NCBI RefSeq assembly: GCF_013035315.1
Contig: NZ_WQHP01000015.1
Span: forward strand, 1 to 43,260
Source: Ruegeria arenilitoris
GTDB taxonomy: Bacteria > Pseudomonadota > Alphaproteobacteria > Rhodobacterales > Rhodobacteraceae
Direction: 5' to 3'
DNA length: 43,260 nt
Below the pieces are notes generated by a model. That model had not been told where the DNA came from, did not search any database, and saw only the letters and a program-made list of their open reading frames with translations. A program made the translations under genes and the position numbers. Positions 1-8,093 of the stretch are shown piece by piece; the stretch's first letter is position 1, and each line of letters opens with the position of its first letter.

Positions 1-207
1 CAGCGCCGGTGAAGGGGGTTCTAAGTATTACAACAAACCTCCGCAACCGAAAAATTCGCTAAATTTGAAAAAAACGAAAAAAACATGAATTTACAAATTA
101 AAACAATGATTTACATTATTCTCACATTAGCCGAAGCACGCTGAACTCAAGTAAGCAGGACCGAATCTAACGTTTTGCACAAGGTTACCCACAGACTCGC
201 TTCCGAG
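1..207. other. AT-rich intergenic left edge
   Basis: This stretch is much richer in A and T than the rest of the window, with A-runs between 66 and 90. A plus-strand frame is open from base 2 to a TGA near base 85, ending in a lysine-rich tail. It could be the 3' end of a gene to the left, but the entry is too short to identify. One sequence near 184 resembles a DnaA box with one mismatch; a single imperfect box does not support an origin. I see no clear terminator for msrQ here. Confidence 0.4.
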
Positions 208-822
208 TCAGGCGGAATCGGCGGAACGGAACCGAGTCAGCAGGCCGGAAACCGGAACCCGCAGTAACAGCAGGCCAATGATCAGTGACAGATAGACGAG
301 CGGTTCAATCTGAAACCCCTTGGCAAGCATGACATAGTGTAGGCCACCCAGAACGGCGGCCGGGAAGACCAGTCGCTGCAAGCTGCGCCAGCGAGAACCC
401 AATTTGCGTACGGACAGATTGTTTGATGTGATCGCCAAAGGGATCATCAGCAGAAATGCCGCCATCCCGACTGTAATATAGGGCCGCTTGACGATGTCAG
501 CCCAAATCTGGCTGGGCACCTGAACATCCAGAACCAGCCACACCAGAAGATGCAAGGCGACATAGGTGAAGGTCAGCACGCCCAGCGCGCGGCGAAACTT
601 TATCAGGTTCAATCCCGTAAAGTTCCGCAATGGTGAGATCGCCAGCACGACGATCAAAAGCTGCAGTGCCAGTTCGCCATATCGGTGCTCAAGCGCCTCA
701 ATCGGATCAATACCCAGACCACCGGTCAAACCCTGGTAGAACAGCCAGGGGGCGGGAAGCGCTCCCAGCAAGTACACTAGCCAGACAGGAATGCGGCGAA
801 GGATCTGGTTCAGCTTTTGCAT
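208..822 (-). CDS. msrQ: MsrQ, heme-binding membrane subunit of the MsrPQ methionine sulfoxide reductase
   Basis: This is the membrane partner that passes electrons from the respiratory chain to periplasmic MsrP, which repairs oxidised methionine in envelope proteins. The 204-residue protein has about six hydrophobic segments and the ferric-reductase-like layout of the family, with histidines inside membrane helices (in YVALHLLVWL and LGGLHYVML) that are likely heme ligands. The ATG at 822 is chosen because it lies four bases after the msrP stop and gives the usual MsrQ length; a longer frame to 870 would run into msrP. The order msrP-msrQ with tight spacing indicates one operon. Family assignment is strong. 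Confidence 0.93.
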   Translation of the reverse strand: MQKLNQILRRIPVWLVYLLGALPAPWLFYQGLTGGLGIDPIEALEHRYGELALQLLIVVLAISPLRNFTGLNLIKFRRALGVLTFTYVALHLLVWLVLDVQVPSQIWADIVKRPYITVGMAAFLLMIPLAITSNNLSVRKLGSRWRSLQRLVFPAAVLGGLHYVMLAKGFQIEPLVYLSLIIGLLLLRVPVSGLLTRFRSADSA

Positions 823-826
823 GACG

Positions 827-1729
827 TCAGTAGAACTTCGACAGGTCCATACCTTCGTAAAGCCCCGCAACCTCTTCTTCGTACCCGTTGAACATCAGCG
901 TAGGGATGCGCTTGGCGAACAAGCCGCCCCCGATCTGCCGTTCCGAGGCCTGAGACCAACGCGGGTGATCCACGTTAGGGTTCACATTACTGTAAAAGCC
1001 ATATTCGCGCGGGGCCGACATGTTCCAGCTGGTCGGCGGCTCGACATCGGTCAGCGTGATACGGACAATCGACTTGATCGATTTGAAACCGTACTTCCAC
1101 GGCACCACCAAACGCAACGGTGCCCCGTTCTGGTTTGGGATCGGACGGTCATAGATACCCGTCGCCATAATGGTCAACGGGTGCATCGCCTCATCCAGAC
1201 GCAGACCCTCACGGTACGGCCAATCCAGGATCGGGTACTGAACGCCCGGCATCTCATCAGGGCGATAGGCGGTTTGGAAGGCCACGTACTTCGCGCCCTC
1301 TTGTACTCCGGCCATATTCAGCAGATCGGCCAGTTCGAACCCGTTCCAGGGAATAACCATCGACCAGGCTTCGACGCAGCGAAAACGGTAAATGCGTTCT
1401 TCTACCGTCATTTCGGACATGATGTCCTTGAAGTCATACTCGCCAGGCTTGTCGACCATGCCGTCGATGGTCACACTCCAAGGTTCTGTAACCAGTGTAT
1501 GCGCGTATTTCGCGGGATCATCCTTACGCGTGCCAAACTCGTAGAAATTATTGTACGAGGTGATCTCTTCCCAGGTGTTGGGTTCAAGAGCTTCTTGCGC
1601 CGCTGCTGGTCTGGCCAGTCCCGCCAATCCGACACCTGCCAGGCCAGCCATCACCTGCCGCCGGTTCAGAAACGCCGCACGTGGCGTGACGTCGGCATGT
1701 GTCAGTGTATTGGTCCAGCGATGCGCCAT
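827..1729 (-). CDS. msrP: MsrP, periplasmic molybdopterin methionine sulfoxide reductase catalytic subunit
   Basis: The 300-residue protein reduces methionine sulfoxide in periplasmic proteins using a molybdenum cofactor. A Tat signal is visible: NRRQVMAG at residues 22-29, then a hydrophobic stretch and an Ala-rich cleavage region ending near PAAAQ. Cys118, in [14 protein letters not shown], is the expected molybdenum ligand of the sulfite-oxidase fold. An AAGGAG ribosome site lies just upstream of the ATG. It is the first gene of the msrPQ pair. The FNR-type box at 1946-1959 lies 217 bases upstream but faces the divergent lipoprotein more closely, so control of msrP by that site is uncertain. 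Confidence 0.95.
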   Translation of the reverse strand: MAHRWTNTLTHADVTPRAAFLNRRQVMAGLAGVGLAGLARPAAAQEALEPNTWEEITSYNNFYEFGTRKDDPAKYAHTLVTEPWSVTIDGMVDKPGEYDFKDIMSEMTVEERIYRFRCVEAWSMVIPWNGFELADLLNMAGVQEGAKYVAFQTAYRPDEMPGVQYPILDWPYREGLRLDEAMHPLTIMATGIYDRPIPNQNGAPLRLVVPWKYGFKSIKSIVRITLTDVEPPTSWNMSAPREYGFYSNVNPNVDHPRWSQASERQIGGGLFAKRIPTLMFNGYEEEVAGLYEGMDLSKFY

Positions 1730-2065
1730 GAAAGTCTCCTTGGTAAGATCCGCCTAGGTTTCAGTTAATCCGCTGATAGCACAGCGCCAAGGCAACATGC
1801 GTCACGTTTGGGAGAAGAGACTGTAACGATTCCCAAAGCCCGCCGCTGCAGGGCCATCTTTGCGCAGACATGCGGACGCGGAGATGCGGGCAGGCGCGCA
1901 CCGGAGGCGGCGAAGCAAACGCCTGACCCAACGTCACCTAAATCATTGATTTTGATCAAAGAAGCCACGATGCCCACAAGGCATTCTACGCGCAAAGGGC
2001 TAAAGAAACTGGGCCACTCGGGTCGCGCCCTGCATTTCGGAAACTTTGATCGGAAAGGACGACAC
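1730..2065. other. Divergent intergenic region between msrP and a small lipoprotein gene
   Basis: No convincing gene is seen in this 336-base stretch. A plus-strand frame is open from 1808 into the lipoprotein gene, but its first 86 codons look like readthrough: no signal peptide at its start and Arg/Pro-rich composition. The region holds an FNR-type palindrome at 1946-1959 and must contain the promoters for both flanking genes. Confidence 0.5.
1946..1959. promoter_or_regulatory. FNR/FnrL-type operator
   Basis: TTGATTTTGATCAA is a perfect match to the TTGAT-N4-ATCAA consensus of FNR/FnrL/DNR-type regulators. It is centred about 113 bases upstream of the lipoprotein start codon, which suggests oxygen- or nitric-oxide-responsive expression of that gene. 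The regulator itself is not in the window. Confidence 0.7.
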
Positions 2066-2257
2066 ATGAAACTGAAACTTGTCGCTGGGATCTCTCTGAT
2101 CCTCATTGTTGCAGCATGCGGCCAGAAACAGACCTACCCTATTTCAGGTTGCGACGCGAACGCGACCTACCCGGTGACCTGCAAAGAGCTTGGTGAAGAA
2201 AACAAGCTGACCAAGTCGACCGCGCAAGACTTGAACGCTCTGCCCAGCGGCGCGTGA
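2066..2257 (+). CDS. Small lipoprotein, possibly FNR-regulated
   Basis: This is a 63-residue protein with a lysine-rich start, a hydrophobic core and a lipobox (VAAC) placing the lipidated cysteine at residue 18. The mature part is only about 45 residues and contains two further cysteines (29 and 39) that could form a disulfide. The ATG is preceded by GGAAAGGA, and the lipoprotein signal supports this start over the upstream in-frame ATG at 1808. I do not recognise the mature sequence. The perfect FNR-type box upstream suggests induction at low oxygen. A role in the envelope is inferred only from the signal. Confidence 0.75.
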   Translation: MKLKLVAGISLILIVAACGQKQTYPISGCDANATYPVTCKELGEENKLTKSTAQDLNALPSGA

Positions 2258-2280
2258 TCTGACTGATTCAGATCTGTACA

Positions 2281-2302
2281 GAGCCCGCCCTTCGGTGGGC
2301 TC
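2281..2302 (+). terminator. Probable terminator hairpin after the lipoprotein gene
   Basis: GAGCCCGCC and GGTGGGCTC form a nine-pair stem (one G-T pair) closed by a small CTTC loop, 23 bases after the stop codon. The downstream T tract is weak (GTATCCTTT), so termination may be partial. Confidence 0.5.
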
Positions 2303-2390
2303 GTATCCTTTGGGGATGTCCGGACCGCCCTACAGAATGTCACGCCTTGTTGATTGCCGATGACCTGCTGAGGGTCGCTCATCCAGTCCA

Positions 2391-2499
2391 CCAGCCGTTA
2401 CAAGTGCTTCCCCCCACTTGCAGTCTGGCCCACAGGACCCAACGGCTGGCCCTTGGGTCCATCGCAAACCCGATTGCCGGGCCAGACTGAAGGGAGAAG
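2391..2499 (+). ncRNA. Candidate structured cis-regulatory RNA in the leader of the cyclase gene
   Basis: Several perfect complementarities are nested here. P1 pairs 2421-2431 (CAGTCTGGCCC) with 2479-2489 (GGGCCAGACTG). Inside it, P2 pairs 2435-2442 (GGACCCAA) with 2453-2460 (TTGGGTCC), leaving loop CGGCTGGCCC. An upstream strand, 2391-2397 (CCAGCCG), is the exact complement of CGGCTGG in the P2 loop, so a pseudoknot is possible. A hairpin CAAGTG/CACTTG (2401-2406/2415-2420) exposes the pyrimidine loop CTTCCCCC, which can pair at seven of eight positions with the ribosome site GGGAGAAG at 2492-2499. The 3' strand of P1 can alternatively pair with CTGGCCC in the P2 loop. The pairings are read directly; function as a riboswitch, thermosensor or protein-binding leader is inference. 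Confidence 0.5.
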
Positions 2500-2503
2500 A
2501 CGA

Positions 2504-3319
2504 ATGTGTGACATCTGTGTGATGAACGCGGTCAAAGACCGGATGCTGTCGAGACGAGGGTTCTTCAAAGCTGCTGCAGCCTCGGGCGTTGCTGTTGCGG
2601 CAACCGGGGCCAGCGCGCCGGTCGCTCTGGCCGCCGGACACGGCAAGGTCGAAGATATGACCCATACAATCAGCCCAGATTTCCCAACCTATTTCGGCGA
2701 GCCGGGATACGCATCGGAGCAGGTGTTCAACTTTGGCGAACACGGCTTCAACCTGCAGCGCATGACCGTGAATGAACACACGGGCACCCATATCGACGCG
2801 CCTTTGCACTTTTCTGCGGATGGCGCATCGGTTGACGAAATCCCGGTCTCAGACCTGGTCGCCCCGCTATGCGTGGTCGACATTGCCGCCCGCGCCGGTG
2901 AAGACGCCGATACATTGCTGACACCGGATGACCTCAAGACCTGGATGTCCACCCATGGCGACATCCCGGACGGCGCATGCGTCGCCTTGTACTCCGGCTG
3001 GGCCGCCAAGGCTGACAGCGATGCATTTCGCGGGTTTGATGGCGAAGCCCAGCATTACCCTGGATTCCACCCCGAGGCGGCGATGATGTTGATCGAAGAG
3101 ACCGGCGCACGCTCGATTGCGTCTGATACGCTCTCGTTGGACCACGGCATCTCGACCGACTTCGCAACCCACTACGCGTGGCTGCCGACCGGCCGGTTCG
3201 GGATCGAAAACATCGCAGGGCTGGACCGCGTACCTGCAGCAGGGGCTACTCTTGTGATCGGCGCGCCAAAACATGCGGGCGGAACCGGCGGGCCTTCACG
3301 CATCTTTGCGATGGTTTGA
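2504..3319 (+). CDS. Tat-exported cyclase-family (kynurenine formamidase-like) metal hydrolase
   Basis: This 271-residue protein belongs to the cyclase family (kynurenine formamidase and isatin hydrolase relatives), metal-dependent amide or lactam hydrolases. The signature HTGTHIDAPLH lies at residues 92-102, with His96, Asp98 and His102 as likely metal ligands. The N-terminus is unusual: a short cysteine-containing MCDICVM segment before a twin-arginine motif (SRRGFF, residues 16-21) and an Ala-rich export region, so the enzyme is predicted to fold in the cytoplasm and work in the periplasm. The ATG at 2504 follows AGGGAG closely. The substrate is unknown; no tryptophan-degradation genes are nearby. 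The structured leader suggests post-transcriptional control. Confidence 0.85.
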   Translation: MCDICVMNAVKDRMLSRRGFFKAAAASGVAVAATGASAPVALAAGHGKVEDMTHTISPDFPTYFGEPGYASEQVFNFGEHGFNLQRMTVNEHTGTHIDAPLHFSADGASVDEIPVSDLVAPLCVVDIAARAGEDADTLLTPDDLKTWMSTHGDIPDGACVALYSGWAAKADSDAFRGFDGEAQHYPGFHPEAAMMLIEETGARSIASDTLSLDHGISTDFATHYAWLPTGRFGIENIAGLDRVPAAGATLVIGAPKHAGGTGGPSRIFAMV

Positions 3320-3325
3320 GCCATG

Positions 3326-3353
3326 AAAAACCCGCCAAGCTGGCGGGTTTTTT
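3326..3353. terminator. Bidirectional rho-independent terminator between convergent genes
   Basis: AAAACCCGCCA and TGGCGGGTTTT pair across a three-base loop, with an A run on one side and a T run on the other. It sits between the converging cyclase-family gene and clpB and should end both transcripts. Confidence 0.9.
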
Positions 3354-3365
3354 ACTTGGTTTGCC

Positions 3366-5984
3366 TTAGTGCACCACGGCGTCATCCGGGCGCGGCCGTT
3401 CTGACGTGCCCAACCGGTCGCCGATGATCAGGCCATCGGAACCAGCGGTCACTGGGACGGTCTCACCATCCTTGATCTCACCGGCCAGCAAGGCTTCGGC
3501 CAGAGGGTTCTGCAAGGCACGCTGGATCACGCGTTTTAGCGGACGGGCCCCGAAGACCGGGTCATAGCCTTCGTTCGCCAACCATTCCTTGGCTCCATCG
3601 TCCAAAGCCAGCTCGATCTTGCGGGCTGCCAGACGTTTCTGCAGGCGTGCCATCTGGATATCGACGATGCCATCCATATCGGCTCGCTTGAGGCGGTCAA
3701 AGATGATCGTTTCGTCCAGACGGTTCAGGAACTCGGGTCGGAAATGCGCCCGTACTGCATCCATCACGTCACGCTTGGCCTGTGCACTGTCCGCGCCTTC
3801 GGGCAGTTGGCTGAGCGCTTGCGACCCGAGGTTCGACGTCAGGATGATCAGCGTCTGCTTGAAGTCCACGGTTCGGCCCTGACCATCGGTCAGCACGCCG
3901 TCGTCCAGAACCTGCAACAGCACGTTGAACACATCTGGGTGTGCCTTTTCGACCTCGTCAAACAACACGACCTGATAGGGCCTGCGCCGAACGGCTTCGG
4001 TCAGCACACCACCTTCGTCATAGCCGACATAGCCCGGAGGAGCACCGATCAGACGGGCGACCGCGTGTTTTTCCATGAACTCGGACATGTCGATACGCAC
4101 CATCGCGTTGTCGTCGTCGAACAGGAAGTTCGCTACGGCCTTGGTCAGCTCGGTCTTACCCACGCCGGTCGGACCGAGGAACAGGAACGAACCCAGCGGG
4201 CGACCTTCGTCATTCAGGCCCGCACGCGCACGGCGCACGGCATTGGCGACAGCGGTCACCGCCGCATCCTGACCGATCACGCGGGAATGCAGATCGTCTT
4301 CCATCCGCAGCAGCTTCTCGCGTTCACCTTCCAGCATCTTCGAGGTCGGGATGCCCGTCCAGCGTTCAACCACTGAAGCAATCTGTTCCGGACGCACCGT
4401 TTCCTCGGCCATCATGGCGTTGCTTTCGGCGTTTTCGGCCTCAGTCAGCTTTTTCTCAAGCTCGGGGATGACGCCGTAAGACAGCTCACCGGCTTTCGCC
4501 AGATTACCCTCACGCTTGGCGATCTCCAGATCAGCCCGCGCTTTGTCGAGCTGTTCTTTCAGATCACGGGCACCCGCGAGCTTATCGCGTTCAGCCTGCC
4601 ACTGCGCCGTCATCTCAGCGGATTTCTCCTGCAGGTCGGCCAGATCCTTTTGCAAGGTTTCCAGACGATCCTTGGAGGCCGCGTCGTCTTCCAGCTTCAG
4701 CGCCTCTTCTTCGATCTGCATCTGCAGGATTTGGCGGTCCAGCTGGTCGAGTTCTTCCGGTTTGGAATCCACCTCCATCCGCAACCGCGACGCCGCCTCA
4801 TCGACCAAATCGATGGCTTTGTCGGGCAGGAAACGGTCGGTGATGTAGCGATGCGACAGGGTCGCCGCCGAGACCAACGCCGAGTCCGAGATGCGCACAC
4901 CGTGGTGCAGCTCGTACTTTTCCTTGATGCCGCGCAGGATGCTGATTGTGTCTTCGACGGTGGGTTCCGTGACCATCACAGGCTGGAACCGGCGCGCAAG
5001 GGCCGCGTCTTTTTCGACGTATTTGCGGTACTCATCCAGCGTGGTCGCGCCAATACAATGCAGTTCACCCCGGGCAAGCGCAGGCTTGATCAGGTTGGCG
5101 GCATCCATCGCGCCGTCGGACTTACCGGCACCGACCAGCGTGTGCATCTCGTCGATGAACAGGATGATCTCACCAGCGGCCTCGGTCACCTCGGTCAGAA
5201 CGGCCTTGAGACGTTCTTCGAACTCACCTCGGTACTTAGCACCGGCAATCAGCGCACCCATGTCGAGCGCAAGCAGCTTCTTGTCCTTCAGCGATTCCGG
5301 CACGTCGCCGTTGACGATGCGCAGGGCCATACCTTCGGCAATCGCTGTTTTACCGACGCCCGGTTCCCCGATCAGAACCGGGTTGTTCTTGGTGCGGCGC
5401 GACAGAACCTGCATCGAGCGGCGAATTTCCTCATCCCGCCCGATGATCGGGTCAATCTTGCCCTCGGCGGCTGCCTCGGTCAGGTCGCGTGCGTATTTCT
5501 TGAGCGCGTCATAGCCCTCTTCCGCAGACGCACTGTCAGCTGTGCGGCCTTTGCGGATATCGTTGATCGCTTCGTTCAGCTTCTGGGCGGATACGGCACC
5601 GGCTTCCAAGGCCTCTTTGGCTTTGGATTTTACCATGCACAAAGCCATCAGAACCCGCTCGACCGGCACAAAGCTGTCACCCGCTTTGGTGGCAATCTTT
5701 GCGGCCTCGTCCAGAACCTTGGCGGTCTGGCCGTCCATGTAGATCTGGCTTGCGTCACCGCTGACTTTTGGGATCTTTCCCATCGAAGCGTCCAATGCCT
5801 CGACCACGCGACCGGGCGCACCGCCCGCGCGTGTAATCAGGTTGCTTGCCAGCCCCTGATCATCATCCATCAATGCTTTCAGAATATGTTCGGGCAACAA
5901 CCGCTGGTGCCCCTCGCGCAGCGCAATCGTCTGCGCCGCCTGCACGAAACCCCGTGCCCGCTCGGTGAACTTGTTCAAGTCCAT
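3366..5984 (-). CDS. clpB: ATP-dependent disaggregase ClpB
   Basis: This 872-residue Hsp100 chaperone threads aggregated proteins through a hexameric ring together with DnaK. An N-terminal Clp repeat domain covers about residues 1-145. AAA-1 has Walker A GEPGVGKT at 206-213, a middle coiled-coil with long Glu/Lys/Leu-rich helices follows (roughly 400-520), and AAA-2 has a second Walker A, GPTGVGKT, near 608. The middle domain and the absence of a ClpP-binding loop type distinguish it from ClpA. Length is typical of alphaproteobacterial ClpB. It is transcribed alone, with a heat-shock-type promoter candidate about 80-100 bases upstream. Confidence 0.98.
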   Translation of the reverse strand: MDLNKFTERARGFVQAAQTIALREGHQRLLPEHILKALMDDDQGLASNLITRAGGAPGRVVEALDASMGKIPKVSGDASQIYMDGQTAKVLDEAAKIATKAGDSFVPVERVLMALCMVKSKAKEALEAGAVSAQKLNEAINDIRKGRTADSASAEEGYDALKKYARDLTEAAAEGKIDPIIGRDEEIRRSMQVLSRRTKNNPVLIGEPGVGKTAIAEGMALRIVNGDVPESLKDKKLLALDMGALIAGAKYRGEFEERLKAVLTEVTEAAGEIILFIDEMHTLVGAGKSDGAMDAANLIKPALARGELHCIGATTLDEYRKYVEKDAALARRFQPVMVTEPTVEDTISILRGIKEKYELHHGVRISDSALVSAATLSHRYITDRFLPDKAIDLVDEAASRLRMEVDSKPEELDQLDRQILQMQIEEEALKLEDDAASKDRLETLQKDLADLQEKSAEMTAQWQAERDKLAGARDLKEQLDKARADLEIAKREGNLAKAGELSYGVIPELEKKLTEAENAESNAMMAEETVRPEQIASVVERWTGIPTSKMLEGEREKLLRMEDDLHSRVIGQDAAVTAVANAVRRARAGLNDEGRPLGSFLFLGPTGVGKTELTKAVANFLFDDDNAMVRIDMSEFMEKHAVARLIGAPPGYVGYDEGGVLTEAVRRRPYQVVLFDEVEKAHPDVFNVLLQVLDDGVLTDGQGRTVDFKQTLIILTSNLGSQALSQLPEGADSAQAKRDVMDAVRAHFRPEFLNRLDETIIFDRLKRADMDGIVDIQMARLQKRLAARKIELALDDGAKEWLANEGYDPVFGARPLKRVIQRALQNPLAEALLAGEIKDGETVPVTAGSDGLIIGDRLGTSERPRPDDAVVH

Positions 5985-6060
5985 GTTATTCTCCTTTTCT
6001 CAAGCGCCCTGAATGTGATGCGCCCGCTGGCGGCACGCTTCGGTCTGGGCCTCACATTCA

Positions 6061-6088
6061 ATTTGGGAAATAACTTCGCCCGTTCAAG
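6061..6088 (-). promoter_or_regulatory. Candidate sigma-32 (RpoH) promoter of clpB
   Basis: Read on the minus strand, CTTGAA is followed after 14 bases by TCCCAAAT. This resembles the CTTGAA / CCCCATNT layout of RpoH promoters at a sensible distance from clpB. The -35 half is exact and the -10 half only partly matches. Confidence 0.5.
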
Positions 6089-6110
6089 GGGCTGGCCCTG
6101 TGTTTTCGGC

Positions 6111-6428
6111 CTATCGTCGAGGCACGGTATAGACAGTGTAACCACCAGTCCGGGCGACCTCGCGCGCGGCATACATCGCCACCAGAGACTGCGCCGCATC
6201 ACTGCCGGTCGGACAGGAGACGAGGTCCGCCGCGTCATCCAGAAAATTAACCGTAAATGCGGTTTCTCCTGTCAGCTGACAGTCGTCGTCGGTGGACCGA
6301 TATCCGCGAACAAGCCGAAGGTCATCATTCGTCGGCGAAACCACCGTCACATCTGCGGCCTCACTTTCAAGCGGCATGTCCTGACACGCGGACAGAACCA
6401 GAATGCCCAAACCAACCCAGTGTTTCAT
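6111..6428 (-). CDS. Small periplasmic lipoprotein, function unknown
   Basis: This 105-residue protein starts MKHWVGLGILVLSAC; the LSAC lipobox places the lipidated cysteine at residue 15. The mature part is acidic and Asp/Thr-rich and contains two more cysteines that could pair. The ATG at 6428 is preceded by a GGCGGG-type ribosome site and begins exactly at the signal peptide, so I prefer it over the longer frame from 6488. It is divergent from pyrF and upstream of clpB in the same orientation, with about 125 bases between them. I do not recognise the family. Confidence 0.75.
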   Translation of the reverse strand: MKHWVGLGILVLSACQDMPLESEAADVTVVSPTNDDLRLVRGYRSTDDDCQLTGETAFTVNFLDDAADLVSCPTGSDAAQSLVAMYAAREVARTGGYTVYTVPRR

Positions 6429-6493
6429 TGTCCCGCCTTTCGCAAATGCTTTGATGAATGGTCGGCACCATATCACAGCCTGTCCCAAGATGT

Positions 6494-6507
6494 TTGATCT
6501 TGATCAC
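6494..6507. promoter_or_regulatory. Near-consensus FNR-type box between the lipoprotein gene and pyrF
   Basis: TTGATCTTGATCAC matches TTGAT-N4-ATCAA except for the last base. It lies 66 bases upstream of the lipoprotein start and 76 bases upstream of pyrF, so it could act on either. It may also be chance. Confidence 0.35.
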
Positions 6508-6582
6508 CCACCTGTCCCGCATGGACATGTGGCCCTTAACCCGCTAGGACGCGGACGTTTGCCAAAAAGCGGAGCGCGCACC

Positions 6583-7302
6583 ATGTCCGATGATCGCCTG
6601 ATCGTAGCCCTTGATGTCCCCAACGCCCTGCAGGGGCTGGCCATGGCCGAGCGGCTGGGCGACAGCGTTTCCTTTTACAAGATCGGGTTGGGCATGCTGA
6701 CCGGTGGCGGCCTGGCGCTGGCCAATGAGCTAAAGCAGGACCACGGCAAACGCATCTTTCTGGACATGAAGCTGTTCGACATTGGCAACACGGTCGAAAA
6801 CGCGGTACGCGGCCTGGCCCAGTTCGATCTGGATTTTCTGACCGTGCACGGAGACCCGCATGTGGTGCACGCCGCAAAAGAAGGTGCCGCGGGCAAAGAC
6901 CTCAAGATTTTGGCGGTGACCATCCTGACCTCGCTGAACCGCGACGATCTAGACGCCAGCCTTCTAAAAGAAGGCAATGTGCAGGATCTGGTTGTCGAAC
7001 GTGCAGCCCGCGCGCTTGAGGCCGGTGCGGACGGCGTCATCGCAAGCCCGCAAGAAGCCGCCCTGATCCGCGCTCTGCCACAAGCCGAGGGCCGCTTGAT
7101 CGTCACCCCCGGCGTTCGCCCGGCAGGTGCAGAATTGGGCGACCAGAAACGCGTCGCGACGCCTGCCAATGCGGTTGCGGACGGTGTGGACCATATCGTT
7201 GTGGGCCGGCCAATCTATCAAGCCGAGAACCCAAAGGCCGCCGCCGAAGCAATCCTTGCCGAACTGGCATCGCCACAAGCAAAAACGCCCAACAGGGGTT
7301 AA
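6583..7302 (+). CDS. pyrF: Orotidine 5'-phosphate decarboxylase
   Basis: This enzyme converts OMP to UMP in the last step of de novo pyrimidine synthesis. The 239-residue protein has the family active site DMKLFDIGNT at residues 61-70, with the Asp-Lys-Asp catalytic network (61, 63, 66), and a phosphate-binding GVRP segment near the C-terminus. The start at MSDDRLIVALD is chosen because it matches the usual N-terminus and has a GGAG site upstream; the open frame continues to 6403 without family-like sequence. It appears monocistronic, followed at once by a strong terminator. Confidence 0.96.
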   Translation: MSDDRLIVALDVPNALQGLAMAERLGDSVSFYKIGLGMLTGGGLALANELKQDHGKRIFLDMKLFDIGNTVENAVRGLAQFDLDFLTVHGDPHVVHAAKEGAAGKDLKILAVTILTSLNRDDLDASLLKEGNVQDLVVERAARALEAGADGVIASPQEAALIRALPQAEGRLIVTPGVRPAGAELGDQKRVATPANAVADGVDHIVVGRPIYQAENPKAAAEAILAELASPQAKTPNRG

Positions 7303-7331
7303 ACCCCTGCTTTGGGCAGATTTGATTTTTT
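7287..7331 (+). terminator. Rho-independent terminator of pyrF
   Basis: A stem made of CAGGGGT/ACCCCTG, extended by outer GCCC/GGGC pairs, overlaps the pyrF stop codon and is followed by TTTGATTTTTT. Confidence 0.85.
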
Positions 7332-7493
7332 GAGAAAAGAGCTGGGCAAGCGTGCCCGCGCGGGCAGATTTTAGGGTTGCCCGCGATCCAAGCGGTTGAC
7401 CTTACGTCACTTTTCATCCGATCCGCGCCAAATCGTCCCTGTGCCCGAAAACACACATGAAACATGCGAGTTTTCGTTGTGTGACCTCGATCC

Positions 7494-7600
7494 TATCTAA
7501 TTCGTGGAATTTGAGCGATTCTGGGACCGTGATACTCCCCGCGGACCATCTCTTCCTGAGGTCCGTCACCTCCCCCCGCCAATCGCGGGGGGTCTTCTTC
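7494..7600 (+). ncRNA. Candidate small RNA with anti-Shine-Dalgarno segment
   Basis: The 306 bases between pyrF and the Nudix gene hold no convincing protein gene but show an independent transcript signature. A possible -10 (TATCTA, 7494-7499) is followed by a hairpin CGGACC/GGTCCG (7542-7547/7560-7565). A single-stranded CACCTCC segment comes next, merging into a strong GC stem CCCCCCGC/GCGGGGGG (7572-7579/7585-7592) and TCTTCTTC. This terminator points rightward, while the pyrF transcript should already end near 7331 and the Nudix gene reads leftward. No good -35 is visible. CCUCC-type segments are common in alphaproteobacterial sRNAs that block ribosome sites. An sRNA of about 95 nucleotides is an inference. 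Confidence 0.35.
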
Positions 7601-7608
7601 AGAAAAGT

Positions 7609-8016
7609 CTAAACGTCGAATAGTGGTCTGGCTTCTGCCAGGTAATGACGAAGGCGGATCGCAAAGTTGGGCACAGCCAGCGGATTGTCTAGATAGGCTA
7701 TCGGCGACATCAAACTCCACCCCTGCCCCTCGTCGCCAAAACGTTTCCGACTGGTGTCACTGTGCGGTCTGTGGGCCACGAAAAACCAGTTTTGCTCATA
7801 TTGACGGGACCAAACGAAATCAGCATCGCCCAGACGTAATCCGACCTCTTCAAAGGTTTCTCGGGTGACACATTGCAAAAGCGTCTCGGCCCCTGCGCGA
7901 CCGCCGCCGGGAAAATCGAAATGGTTCGGAAACGGAATATCCTTCTTGTCGTCTCTCTGGATCACCAGCAAATCCGACCCGAGAAACAACGCGACCTTTG
8001 CCCCGGTGAATTGCAT
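7609..8016 (-). CDS. Nudix hydrolase
   Basis: The 135-residue protein has a complete Nudix box from Gly38 to Leu60 matching Gx5Ex7REUxEExGU, with Glu56 and Glu57 as magnesium ligands. Members hydrolyse nucleoside diphosphates linked to another moiety; the substrate cannot be told from sequence. The start at MQFTGAKVAL gives a typical compact Nudix domain; upstream in-frame codons reach 8127 and would overlap the start of dinB. It is divergent from dinB with 77 bases between the starts. A nucleotide-pool role beside a DNA polymerase is attractive but only suggested by position. Confidence 0.88.
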   Translation of the reverse strand: MQFTGAKVALFLGSDLLVIQRDDKKDIPFPNHFDFPGGGRAGAETLLQCVTRETFEEVGLRLGDADFVWSRQYEQNWFFVAHRPHSDTSRKRFGDEGQGWSLMSPIAYLDNPLAVPNFAIRLRHYLAEARPLFDV

Positions 8017-8093
8017 GAACCGCTTTCTCTTTGTGTCTCGACAAGATAGTTTTAGCCAACACGCCAAAGCGCATAAACTGAGAAATACAACTG

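Noticed and set aside
1..207. Replication origin
   Set aside because: Only one imperfect DnaA-like box, and no typical origin genes nearby.
791..1768. A 325-codon plus-strand frame over msrP
   Set aside because: Antisense to a clear Tat molybdoenzyme with intact motifs; Arg/His-rich composition is typical of a shadow frame.
1808..2065. N-terminal extension of the small lipoprotein
   Set aside because: The lipobox signal must be at the N-terminus, and a good ribosome site precedes 2066.
4650..6497. A 615-codon open frame antisense to clpB
   Set aside because: It is a frame shadow of a highly conserved, codon-biased gene and has no recognisable domain; ClpB on the other strand is certain.
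7457..7612. A 51-codon plus-strand frame beginning MKHASFRCVTS
   Set aside because: It reads straight through a strong terminator stem, has no clear ribosome site, and its second half is low-information Arg/Ser sequence.
8017..8093. LexA site for dinB
   Set aside because: No GTTC-N7-GTTC or GAAC-N7-GAAC pattern in the gap.
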